Of a stretch of 64,000 nt of DNA, positions 33,147-41,500 are shown in pieces; position 1 is the stretch's first letter, and each line of letters starts with the position of its first letter. This DNA is from Olivibacter oleidegradans. Lineage in GTDB: Bacteria > Bacteroidota > Bacteroidia > Sphingobacteriales > Sphingobacteriaceae. The notes beneath the pieces are model-generated. The model did not search any database. It was not told the DNA's origin and saw nothing but the letters and a program-made list of their open reading frames with translations. A program made the position numbers and the translations under genes. The stretch covers positions 1,364,001 to 1,428,000 of the forward strand of contig NZ_JBHLWO010000002.1 in assembly GCF_042432805.1 (NCBI RefSeq), given 5' to 3'.

Positions 33147-33992
33147 ATGAGTGCAGACATAGCAAAACTTGAAAACATAGCAAAGCAAGTACGTCGAGAT
33201 ATCGTACGCATGGTACATGGTTGCCAGTCCGGCCATCCGGGAGGATCACTGGGATGTGCAGACTTTTTCGTAGCTCTCTATTTCCATCAAATGGAACACA
33301 ATCCTACGTTCAACTTGGATGGTATTGGAGAAGACATTTTCTTTTTGTCCAATGGACATATATCTCCCGTATTTTACAGCACCTTGGCACGTGCCGGATA
33401 CTTCGACAAAAGTGAACTAGCAACTTTTAGAAAGATTGATTCCAGGCTGCAAGGGCATCCAACAACACATGAACATTTGCCGGGTGTGCGTGTTGCTTCT
33501 GGCTCTCTTGGTCAAGGACTTTCCGTGGCAATCGGGGCTTCCCGTGCGAAAAAATTAAATGCGGATGATAAACTGGTTTATGTTTTAATGGGCGATGGCG
33601 AATTGCAAGAAGGCCAAGTATGGGAAGCTGCCATGTATGCGCCACATAATAAAGTGGACAACCTTATCGCAACGATTGATCTAAACGGTCAACAAATCGA
33701 TGGTCCAACCGAACGTGTACTTTCTTTAGGTAATTTAAAAGCCAAATGGGAGGCTTTCGGATGGGATGTTTTGGAGGCAAAAGGTAACGATATGGCGCAG
33801 CTCATCGAAACCTTAACGGAAGCGAAAAGCCGTACCGGAAAAGGAAAACCGATTATGATTCTTATGCATACCGAAATGGGATATGGCGTTGATTTTATGA
33901 TGGGATCTCATAAATGGCATGGTGTAGCACCCAATGATGAACAGCTAGCTACAGCACTAGCACAGCTTGAAGAAACTTTAGGAGATTATTAA
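33147..33992 (+). CDS. Transketolase, N-terminal subunit
   Basis: 281 residues. It holds the thiamine diphosphate-binding half: GHPGGSLGCADFFVAL, the DFF/HISPVFYSTLARAGYF region and GDGELQEGQVWEAAMYAPHNKVDNLIATIDLNGQQIDG, which has the GDG...N motif for Mg-ThDP. RTGKGKPIMILMHTEMGYGVDFM closes the domain. It must pair with the C-terminal subunit gene that starts 38 bases downstream to form an active transketolase (pentose phosphate pathway). Split transketolases are known in several bacterial lineages and in archaea; the length and stop codon show the split is genuine, not a frameshift. Confidence 0.95.
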   Translation: MSADIAKLENIAKQVRRDIVRMVHGCQSGHPGGSLGCADFFVALYFHQMEHNPTFNLDGIGEDIFFLSNGHISPVFYSTLARAGYFDKSELATFRKIDSRLQGHPTTHEHLPGVRVASGSLGQGLSVAIGASRAKKLNADDKLVYVLMGDGELQEGQVWEAAMYAPHNKVDNLIATIDLNGQQIDGPTERVLSLGNLKAKWEAFGWDVLEAKGNDMAQLIETLTEAKSRTGKGKPIMILMHTEMGYGVDFMMGSHKWHGVAPNDEQLATALAQLEETLGDY

Positions 33993-34030
33993 TTGACCTG
34001 ACTTGGTCATACACTATTCAATATTACGAA

Positions 34031-34984
34031 ATGAAGAAATATACATATACGGACAAGAAAGACACGCGTTCGGGCTTTGGAGCTGGTTTACATGAAGTAG
34101 GCAAAAAAAACAGCAATGTCGTTGCACTGTGTGCCGATTTAGTTGGATCATTAAAAATGGATGCATTCATCAAAGATTTTCCGGAAAGATTCTTCCAGAT
34201 AGGAATTGCTGAAGCTAATATGATGGGAATTGCTTCCGGTTTAACCATTGGCGGAAAAATCCCCTACACCGGAACCTTCGCAAACTTCTCCACGGGAAGA
34301 GTTTATGATCAAATCCGCCAGTCTATCGCTTACTCCGGAAAAAATGTTAAAATATGTGCCTCACATGCCGGTCTAACATTAGGCGAAGACGGCGCTACCC
34401 ATCAGATATTGGAAGATATCGGTTTAATGAAAATGTTGCCCGGTATGACGGTGATTAATCCTTGCGATTATAACCAGACAAAAGCCGCAACGATCGCGAT
34501 CGCCGACTACGATGGTCCTGTTTATCTTCGTTTCGGCCGCCCTGTCGTACCAATCTTTACCGACCCGGATCAAAAATTTGAAATCGGCAAAGCTTGGATG
34601 GTAAACGAGGGCTCCGATGTTACGATTATTGCAACCGGTCACTTAGTTTGGGAAGCTATTCAAGCAGGAGAACAGCTTGCTGCAGTGGGAATAGACGCTG
34701 AAATTATAAATATTCATACCATTAAACCTTTGGACGAAGAAGCAATCTTAAAGTCTGTGGCTAAAACCGGCTGTGTGGTGACAGCAGAAGAGCACAACCG
34801 TCTTGGCGGCTTAGGTGATAGCGTATCCCAAGTGTTGGTTAAAAACCATCCAGCTCCCCAAGAATATGTTGCTGTTAACGACAGCTTCGGAGAAAGTGGC
34901 ACACCTGCACAATTAATGGAGAAATACGGACTAAATGCTGCGAGTATTGTTAGCGCCGCTCAGAAAGTTATCAAAAGAAAATAA
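34031..34984 (+). CDS. Transketolase, C-terminal subunit
   Basis: 317 residues. It supplies the pyrimidine-binding domain with the catalytic Glu region (FQIGIAEANMMGIASGLTIGG), followed by FANFSTGRVYDQIRQSIAYSGKNVKICASHAGLTLGEDGATHQ and the C-terminal domain (GSDVTIIATGHLVWEAIQAGEQL; VVTAEEHNRLGGLGDSVSQVL). With the N-terminal subunit it moves two-carbon units between sugar phosphates. A strong hairpin follows, so the two-gene operon ends here before the ECF sigma gene. Confidence 0.95.
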   Translation: MKKYTYTDKKDTRSGFGAGLHEVGKKNSNVVALCADLVGSLKMDAFIKDFPERFFQIGIAEANMMGIASGLTIGGKIPYTGTFANFSTGRVYDQIRQSIAYSGKNVKICASHAGLTLGEDGATHQILEDIGLMKMLPGMTVINPCDYNQTKAATIAIADYDGPVYLRFGRPVVPIFTDPDQKFEIGKAWMVNEGSDVTIIATGHLVWEAIQAGEQLAAVGIDAEIINIHTIKPLDEEAILKSVAKTGCVVTAEEHNRLGGLGDSVSQVLVKNHPAPQEYVAVNDSFGESGTPAQLMEKYGLNAASIVSAAQKVIKRK

Positions 34985-34995
34985 ATGGTTTAGGT

Positions 34996-35031
34996 TAGCA
35001 ACGGAAGGTAACAGGTTTCCTTCCGTTGTTA
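34996..35031 (+). terminator. Terminator after the transketolase genes
   Basis: CAACGGAAGG (34999-35008) pairs perfectly with CCTTCCGTTG (35019-35028), and flanking A-T pairs extend the stem. It lies between the transketolase stop and the sigma factor start, separating the two operons. Confidence 0.68.
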
Positions 35032-35050
35032 TCAACCATCAAGCTCTCTA

Positions 35051-35596
35051 ATGGAAGATTCAATAATAATTGAAAAATTCTCTAACGAAAGAACTCGAAA
35101 TGAGGCTTTTAATTTATTGCTAAAAAAATACCAGCAGCGGATTTACTGGCATGTCCGTAGGCTGGTAGTAGATCACGATGACGCGGATGATTTGGTGCAG
35201 GATATTTTTGTAAAAGTTTGGAAAAATCTGGAGAACTTTAGAGCCGATGCGCAGCTATACACATGGCTTTATCGTATCGCAACCAATGAGTGTATTACAT
35301 TTTTAAATAAAAAGAAGCAGTATCAAAGTATATCCTTAGATGATGATTCTGCTTCCTATTTGTCGGACACCCTCACTACCTCAAGTTACTTCAACGGAAA
35401 CCAAGCTCAACTAAAATTACAGCAAGCTTTATTAACCTTACCGGAGAAACAGCGACTGGTTTTTAATATGAAATATTTCGATGATCTAAAATATGACGAA
35501 ATTTCTGAAATCCTGGGAACAAGTGTTGGTGCGCTAAAAGCATCCTATCATTTAGCCGTAAAAAAAATTGAACAATTTTTTAGTGATAACGATTAA
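35051..35596 (+). CDS. ECF-type RNA polymerase sigma factor
   Basis: 181 residues. Region 2 (FNLLLKKYQQRIYWHVRRLVVDHDDADDLVQDIFVKVWKNL, with the DDLVQDIFVKVW core) is followed by LYTWLYRIATNECITFLNKKK. A linker of about 35 residues leads to region 4 (LPEKQRLVFNMKYFDDLKYDEISEILGTSVGALKASYHLAVKKI). Regions 1 and 3 are absent, as expected. It directs polymerase to a small set of envelope-related promoters in most cases. Two downstream genes start within 33 and 6 bases of the preceding stop codons and are likely its regulators. Confidence 0.95.
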   Translation: MEDSIIIEKFSNERTRNEAFNLLLKKYQQRIYWHVRRLVVDHDDADDLVQDIFVKVWKNLENFRADAQLYTWLYRIATNECITFLNKKKQYQSISLDDDSASYLSDTLTTSSYFNGNQAQLKLQQALLTLPEKQRLVFNMKYFDDLKYDEISEILGTSVGALKASYHLAVKKIEQFFSDND

Positions 35597-35629
35597 ACCT
35601 TTTAGCGTAATCTATATCTAAGAGTTACT

Positions 35630-36334
35630 ATGAGCACTATGGACAATGAACGTAATTATCAAGATGATTTAGCTGGCATACAAGGGGTGCCGCCTAATCC
35701 AAAGGATACGCCATTTATTGTGCCTACGGATTACTTTGATCGATTGGAAGCTAACATCATGCAACGTGTCTCCATCATTTCCGATATGGAGAAAAGCTTC
35801 ACTGTACCAAACGGGTATTTTGAATCACTTAGTGACCATATCATTGCCAAAATAGAAAAGGAAGACAACCTGACACTGGCAAATTCTACGTTTGAAGATA
35901 CTGAATATCACCCTTTCATCGAAAAACTAAGGGAAAAAGTTACGACCTCGGGTTTTGTCACACCGCAAAATTATTTTGATCAATTAGATAAAAAAATCAA
36001 TCAAGCGATAGTTTCCACAGCTAAAAACGAAAAGACAAGGGAGATTGCATTTCCAATAAGAAGGAAAAATCGGAATCTAACCTGGATCGGCTATGCGGCA
36101 GCGGCTTGCATAGCAATCGGCTTAGGTGTTTACGGTTTCTTTCAGTATCAATCCAACAATTTTGAACGTACTTTGAAAAGCATTCCCGATAATGAAATTG
36201 TGAACTATCTGGAGTATTATAGTGAACCGGGAGACGCTGCTTTTCTTGAAGCTCAATTTGATGGTGTCATTCAAATGGATAAACCCAAATTTTCAGAAGA
36301 AGATATAGAAGCCTATTTGGATTACAGTATCTAA
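35630..36334 (+). CDS. Single-pass membrane protein with three copies of a VPxxYF motif; probable sigma regulator
   Basis: 234 residues. The N-terminal ~145 residues lack a signal peptide. They contain a 19-residue motif three times, at 29-47, 57-75 and 109-127, of the form F-x-V/T-P-x-x-Y-F-x-x-L-x-x-x-I-x-x-x-I/V. One transmembrane helix follows (about 149-168, WIGYAAAACIAIGLGVYGFF), then ~60 residues that should be periplasmic and end in an acidic stretch. This topology is that of an anti-sigma factor, but it has neither a FecR nor a zinc-finger (ZAS) domain. Position right after the sigma gene supports that role; the repeated motif is the best candidate for the sigma-binding part. Function inferred, not known. 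Confidence 0.7.
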   Translation: MSTMDNERNYQDDLAGIQGVPPNPKDTPFIVPTDYFDRLEANIMQRVSIISDMEKSFTVPNGYFESLSDHIIAKIEKEDNLTLANSTFEDTEYHPFIEKLREKVTTSGFVTPQNYFDQLDKKINQAIVSTAKNEKTREIAFPIRRKNRNLTWIGYAAAACIAIGLGVYGFFQYQSNNFERTLKSIPDNEIVNYLEYYSEPGDAAFLEAQFDGVIQMDKPKFSEEDIEAYLDYSI

Positions 36335-36340
36335 CTTGAA

Positions 36341-36742
36341 ATGAAGAAATTACTTTTTACATATATACTGTTGGTTGCTTCTATCTTCACGCTGAAGGCT
36401 CAAGATAGAGATCAACAGAATCGATTTAAGCAGATTGAAGCTGCCAAGATAGCCTACATAACCAAAGAACTTTCCTTAAGTCCGGCTGATGCTGAACGTT
36501 TTTTCCCTTTATATAATCAATACCAGCGGGAAATGAGGGCACTGATTCATCAACGGCGAACTAAAACCGGAAAAAAGAGAAGTGAATTAGACTATGACTC
36601 GGAGGTCTTAGCTTTGAAGATGCGTTATCGTGACGCTTTTATTCCTATAATAAATGCACAACGAACCGCTAAATTTTTTGAAGCGGAGCGAGAATTTAGG
36701 GAGCAACTATTGCAGGAGTTGAAAGACCGACGAAACGAGTAA
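36341..36742 (+). CDS. Exported helical protein of the sigma operon (Spy/CpxP-like sensor candidate)
   Basis: 133 residues with a Sec signal peptide (cleavage near LKAQDRD). The mature part is almost wholly helical and charged: KIAYITKELSLSPADAERFFPLYNQYQREMRAL and FEAEREFREQLLQELKDRR. The LSLSPADAERFFPLYNQY stretch resembles the LTxxQ-bearing helices of Spy/CpxP-type periplasmic proteins and the proteins annotated in Flavobacteria as sensors of ECF sigma factors. It starts 6 bases after the membrane protein's stop, so the three genes form one operon. It probably senses envelope state for the sigma factor; no enzyme motif is visible. Confidence 0.68.
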   Translation: MKKLLFTYILLVASIFTLKAQDRDQQNRFKQIEAAKIAYITKELSLSPADAERFFPLYNQYQREMRALIHQRRTKTGKKRSELDYDSEVLALKMRYRDAFIPIINAQRTAKFFEAEREFREQLLQELKDRRNE

Positions 36743-36823
36743 AAGATCTTTATCGCCCGCCCGTACCTCTATACTATTTTAAATCTGTACCTTCGACGCA
36801 CAGAGTGAATTGAAAGGATTTCT

Positions 36824-38008
36824 ATGTTAAGTAATCGCCAACTTTTTTTATTGAATACCGCACAAACGTCTACAAGCCCACGGTTAATAGAAATTGAAAA
36901 AGCAGAAGGGCTTTACCTTTATGGGCCCGACGGCCAAAAGTATATGGATCTAGTATCAGGCTTCGCTGTTAGTAATATCGGACATCGGCATCCTCGAGTT
37001 TTAACGGCTATTCGCGATCAACTGGAAAAATATCTCCACGTTACCGTATATGGCGAATTTATTCAAGCACCTCAGGTGGCCTTGGCTACTAAGTTGTTAG
37101 AGCAACTCCCTTCTACCCTGAACAACATCTATTTCGTAAATTCGGGCACCGAAGCAACTGAAGGAGCGATGAAAATAGCTAAAAAATACACCGGACGCTC
37201 CGCGTTTATTGCTGCGAAGAAGGCCTATCATGGAAGTACGCAAGGTGCTCTCAGCTTAATGGGAGATGAAAAATATAAAATACCATATGAGCCCTTGCTT
37301 CCTAATATAACTTATATCAACTATAACGAACTCAACGATCTCTCAAAAATCACCACAGATACCGCTGGCGTAGTGCTTGAGGCCGTACAGGGAGAGGCGG
37401 GCATCCGTGTGCCGGATATAAATTATATGCAACAGCTACGTAAACGTTGCAATGAGACGGGAGCTCTTCTTATACTAGATGAAATACAGACAGGGCTGGG
37501 ACGAACTGGAAAACTTTTCGCTTTTGAGCATTATGGTATTGTCCCGGATATATTATTAACTGCAAAAGGCTTAGGTGGGGGTATGCCCATAGGGGCATTT
37601 ATTGCTAGAAGAGAAATAATGGATGTTATTAAAGAAAATCCGATCTTAGGCCATATTACCACCTTCGGCGGACATCCTGTATCGTGTGCTGCAGCGCTGG
37701 CGTCCTTAACGGTTATTTTGGAAGAGAAATTAATGGATACTGTTCCACAGAAACATGAAATATTCAAAGCTCATTTGAAGCACCCACTCATAAAAGAAGT
37801 AAGAGGCATTGGCCTCATGATGTGCATTCAGCTAACGTCTTTTCAGCAAGTCGAAGCTGTTAGTAAATACTGTGCAGAAAATGGCGTCATGATCGATTGG
37901 TTTTTACATCACGAAACGGCTTTGCGCGTTTCTCCGCCATTAATTATTAAAGAGGAAGAAATAATAGCAGCTTGTACGGTTATTAAACAGGGTTTGGATC
38001 GTTTATGA
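36824..38008 (+). CDS. Class III aminotransferase (acetylornithine/succinylornithine type)
   Basis: 394 residues, fold type I PLP enzyme. FVNSGTEATEGAMKIAKKYTGR binds the cofactor phosphate, LILDEIQTGLGRTGKLFAFEHYG carries the Asp that pairs with PLP, and LLTAKGLGGGMPIGAF holds Lys248 for the Schiff base. GHITTFGGHPVSCAAALA follows. This pattern is closest to the ArgD-like group, but class III subgroups differ by few residues and no arg gene is adjacent, so the substrate is open. A possible -7 element TACCTTCG lies at 36788-36795. It is convergent with trxA. Confidence 0.85.
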   Translation: MLSNRQLFLLNTAQTSTSPRLIEIEKAEGLYLYGPDGQKYMDLVSGFAVSNIGHRHPRVLTAIRDQLEKYLHVTVYGEFIQAPQVALATKLLEQLPSTLNNIYFVNSGTEATEGAMKIAKKYTGRSAFIAAKKAYHGSTQGALSLMGDEKYKIPYEPLLPNITYINYNELNDLSKITTDTAGVVLEAVQGEAGIRVPDINYMQQLRKRCNETGALLILDEIQTGLGRTGKLFAFEHYGIVPDILLTAKGLGGGMPIGAFIARREIMDVIKENPILGHITTFGGHPVSCAAALASLTVILEEKLMDTVPQKHEIFKAHLKHPLIKEVRGIGLMMCIQLTSFQQVEAVSKYCAENGVMIDWFLHHETALRVSPPLIIKEEEIIAACTVIKQGLDRL

Positions 38009-38073
38009 GCTTTAAGCTATTAGGCTTTAGCCATTAGCTAATTTGCTAACAGCTAATACCTAACAGCGAAAAC
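38009..38073. repeat. Spacer built of TTAGC/GCTAA words between convergent genes
   Basis: The 65 bases between the aminotransferase and trxA stops read as degenerate iterations, for example GGCTTTAGCC, TTAGCCATTAGCTAA and ATTAGC...GCTAAT. Many alternative short hairpins are possible. It is the fullest example of the word family in this window. Confidence 0.55.
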
Positions 38074-38394
38074 CTAAGCTAACTGTGCTTCTAACTTACT
38101 AGCCAAAACCGACTTAGGCACGGCACCGATTTGTTTGTCCACAATCTCACCGTTTTTAAAGAACAATAAAGCCGGGATATTTCTAATTCCGTATTTAGTA
38201 GAAATTTCGGCGTTGTGATCCACGTTCACTTTTCCTACAACAACTTTACCGTCGTAATCTTTTGCTAATTCTTCAACAACAGGTCCTACCATACGGCATG
38301 GTCCGCACCACTCTGCCCAAAAATCCACCAACACGGGTTTGTCTGATTTCAAAACAACTTCATCAAAGTTGCTATCTGTGATTTCTAATGCCAT
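38074..38394 (-). CDS. trxA: Thioredoxin
   Basis: 106 residues, classic thioredoxin length. FWAEWCGPCRM holds the redox pair Cys30/Cys33. The conserved Pro precedes the strand in YGIRNIPALLFFKNGE, and Asp24 of VDFWAE is present. There is no signal peptide, so it works in the cytoplasm. It can reduce targets such as ribonucleotide reductase and the Bcp peroxidase encoded 5 kb away. It stands downstream of dnaE on the same strand with a 118-base gap. Confidence 0.96.
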   Translation of the reverse strand: MALEITDSNFDEVVLKSDKPVLVDFWAEWCGPCRMVGPVVEELAKDYDGKVVVGKVNVDHNAEISTKYGIRNIPALLFFKNGEIVDKQIGAVPKSVLASKLEAQLA

Positions 38395-38512
38395 TATCTT
38401 TTTATTTTATATGCTTATTATTAATATCCAAGATTTTCCTACATCCTAGAATTGATATTACAAAGATAACTTTCAAAAGCTTTGCCAAAGTATAGTATCT
38501 GACAATCTGACA

Positions 38513-41500
38513 CTAATTTAACTTATAGCCCCTATCGCCCGTTAAAGCTCGCAAATCTTGTAAAAACTCATTACTTAGATGTACTTTCATGCCCTTTGCA
38601 GGCATCTCTAAGCTTACCTTATCTTCATAGTCTAACAATACAAACTTCAATTGACAATTTCTAATTTCCTGTTCCTGCTGATTCTTATGAATAATTTGTT
38701 GCAGATTATCTACAAACTTATTGTTCAGTTCATGCAGCGGTACCTGAATACTGATCGATTTCGCCATTTTATCCCGAAGCTCAGACAATAGTTGAATCGA
38801 AGTGATTTTAAACTCCCAATTATCTTGTTGTCGAAAACGTTCACTAACTGTGCCCCTAATCTGCAAAAAGTAGTTTTCGTTCATAAACCCTTTAAATTTA
38901 ACATAATCTTCACCAAAAAGTGCCATTTCATACGAATCGCTGTAATCCTCAAAGGTCATACGTCCATAGGGTTTGCCCGTTTTGGTCATGCCATGGTAAA
39001 CTGCGGTAACCATCCCTCCTACTACTAAATCCTTATTTTTTATCTTAGCAAATTCCGTTTTGACATCTTCTACTCCTTCCTCCGGAGATTCTAGTCCTGC
39101 GTCCTGTCCGTTATCAGCATCTTTCCCTGCACCGGCTTTCATTTTGTCAATCAAGTGGAGTTGACTCACCTTGTGTTGACAAAAATACTCCAATTCCAAA
39201 CGATAGTCATCCATTGGATGCCCGGTTATATACATACTAACAACGTTTTTTTCGTAACGCAGCTTCTCCATCAATCCCCATTCAGGGCATGGCGGTAAGG
39301 ATGGTTCGGGAATATCCGCATCACTGGTTCCTCCGAACAATGACATAGCTGCATTATTTTTGTTGTACTGGTAATCATTCGTATATTTTATTAGACGCTC
39401 TATCCCATTTTGGCTTAGCCCCTCAGGCACATGGAAGAATTGCGCCCTGTTTATACCAAAACAGTCAAAAGCCCCACTATACACCAAACTTTCGTATACC
39501 TTCTTATTGATCGTACGTGGATTACTGCGCCGGGCAAAATCGGCAATGGATAGATACTTGCCTTCATCCCTATTGCTCACAATGGTGTCTACAGCGCCGG
39601 CTCCAACTCCTTTTACTGCACCAATACCAAAGCGTATAGCTCCCTGGTCGTTCACCGTAAACTTGTAGAATGATTCATTTACATCCGGACCCAAAACCGT
39701 TAATCCCATTCGTTTACACTCTTCCATAAAGAATGATATTTGCTTGATATCGTTCATATTATTGGATAATACAGCGGCCATATATTCGGCAGGATAATGA
39801 GCCTTCAAGTAGGCTGTTTGGTAGGCCACCCACGCATAACAAGTGGAGTGCGATTTATTAAAGGCATAACTTGCAAAGGCCTCCCAATCTTTCCATATCT
39901 TCTCCAAAACCTTTTCATCATGTCCTTTTTCCGCTGCTTGTTGCACAAACTTCGGTTTCATTTTATCCAGTACATCGCGCTGCTTTTTACCCATAGCCTT
40001 ACGCAAAACGTCCGCTTCACCTTTGGTAAAACCGGCTAGCTTCTGGGAGAGAAGCATCACCTGCTCTTGATAAACGGTGATACCGTAGGTCTCTTTTAAG
40101 TACTCTTCACAAGCTTCCAAATCGTAGGTAATGGGTTCCTCTCCATTTTTTCGTCGGATAAAACTGGGGATATATTCCAATGGCCCGGGTCTATAAAGAG
40201 CGTTCATAGCAATCAGGTCACCAAAAACGGTCGGCTTTAGCTCCTTCATATACTTCTGCATGCCGGGCGACTCGTATTGGAAAATACCTACCGTTTCACC
40301 GCGCTGGAAAAGCTCGTAGGTCTTCACATCGTCAATCGGAAAAAAGTCAGGATTTAGTTCAATCCCCTTCGTATGTTTCACCAAGCTGACCGTGTCCTTA
40401 ATCAAGGTTAAGGTTTTCAAACCCAGAAAGTCCATTTTTAATAAACCTGCGCTTTCAACCACCGAGTTATCGAACTGCGTTACGTAAAGCTCGGAATCTT
40501 TCGCCGTGGATACAGGAACGAAATTGGTAATATCATCCGGCGTAATGATTACACCACAGGCATGTATTCCTGTATTTCTCACAGACCCTTCTAATGCTTT
40601 CGCCTGCCTGATTGTTTCAGCTCCGAGATCATTACCATTTGCCAAATTGATTAATTCGCGGACACTCTCAAGCTCTTCTGTTCTTAAAGCGCTCTTCAAG
40701 GCCTGTGCATCCATATTAAATAGCTTGTTAAGCTTTAAGTTTGGTACGAGTTTCGCAATTTTGTCCGCTTCAAATAATGGTAAGTCCAACACCCTTGCCG
40801 TATCTCGAATAGAAGATTTGGCGGCCATTGTACCATAGGTAATAATCTGTGCTACCTGATTGGCGCCGTATTTATTTATAACGTAGTCCATTACCCGTCC
40901 TCGGCCTTCATCATCAAAATCGATGTCAATATCCGGCATGGAAACACGATCGGGATTTAGGAAACGCTCAAAAAGTAAATCATATGCAATTGGATCGATG
41001 TTTGTAATTCCCAAGCAATAAGCGACCGCGGAGCCTGCAGCCGAGCCACGACCCGGCCCAACGGACACGCCGATTTCTCTAGCCGCCGCAATAAAGTCTT
41101 GTACAATCAGGAAGTAGCCTGGGTAACCGGTTTTTTCGATTGTTTGTAACTCAAAATCAAGCCGCTCTCTTATCTCCGGTGTAATCTCGCTATAACGCTT
41201 AGCGGCACCTACATAAGTTAAATGTCGAAGGTATTTATTCTCTCCTCTTTTACCGCCGTCCAGCTGATCTTCTGCTACCTGGAATTCTTCAGGAATATCA
41301 AACTTTGGCAAAAGTACATTACGATAAAGTGAGTAAACCTCTACCTTGTCTACAATCTCCTGGATGTTTGCAATCGCTTCAGGGATGTCGGTAAAGAGTT
41401 TCTTCATCTCTTCGCCCGATTTGAAGTAGTACTCCTCATTGGGCAGTCCGTAACGGAAGCCTCGACCGCGCCCTTTAGGTGTCGCTAGTTTCTCCGCATC

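Noticed and set aside
33147..34984. Frameshifted single transketolase gene
   Set aside because: Both halves have their own start and stop, an intergenic gap and complete domain ends, as in known split transketolases.
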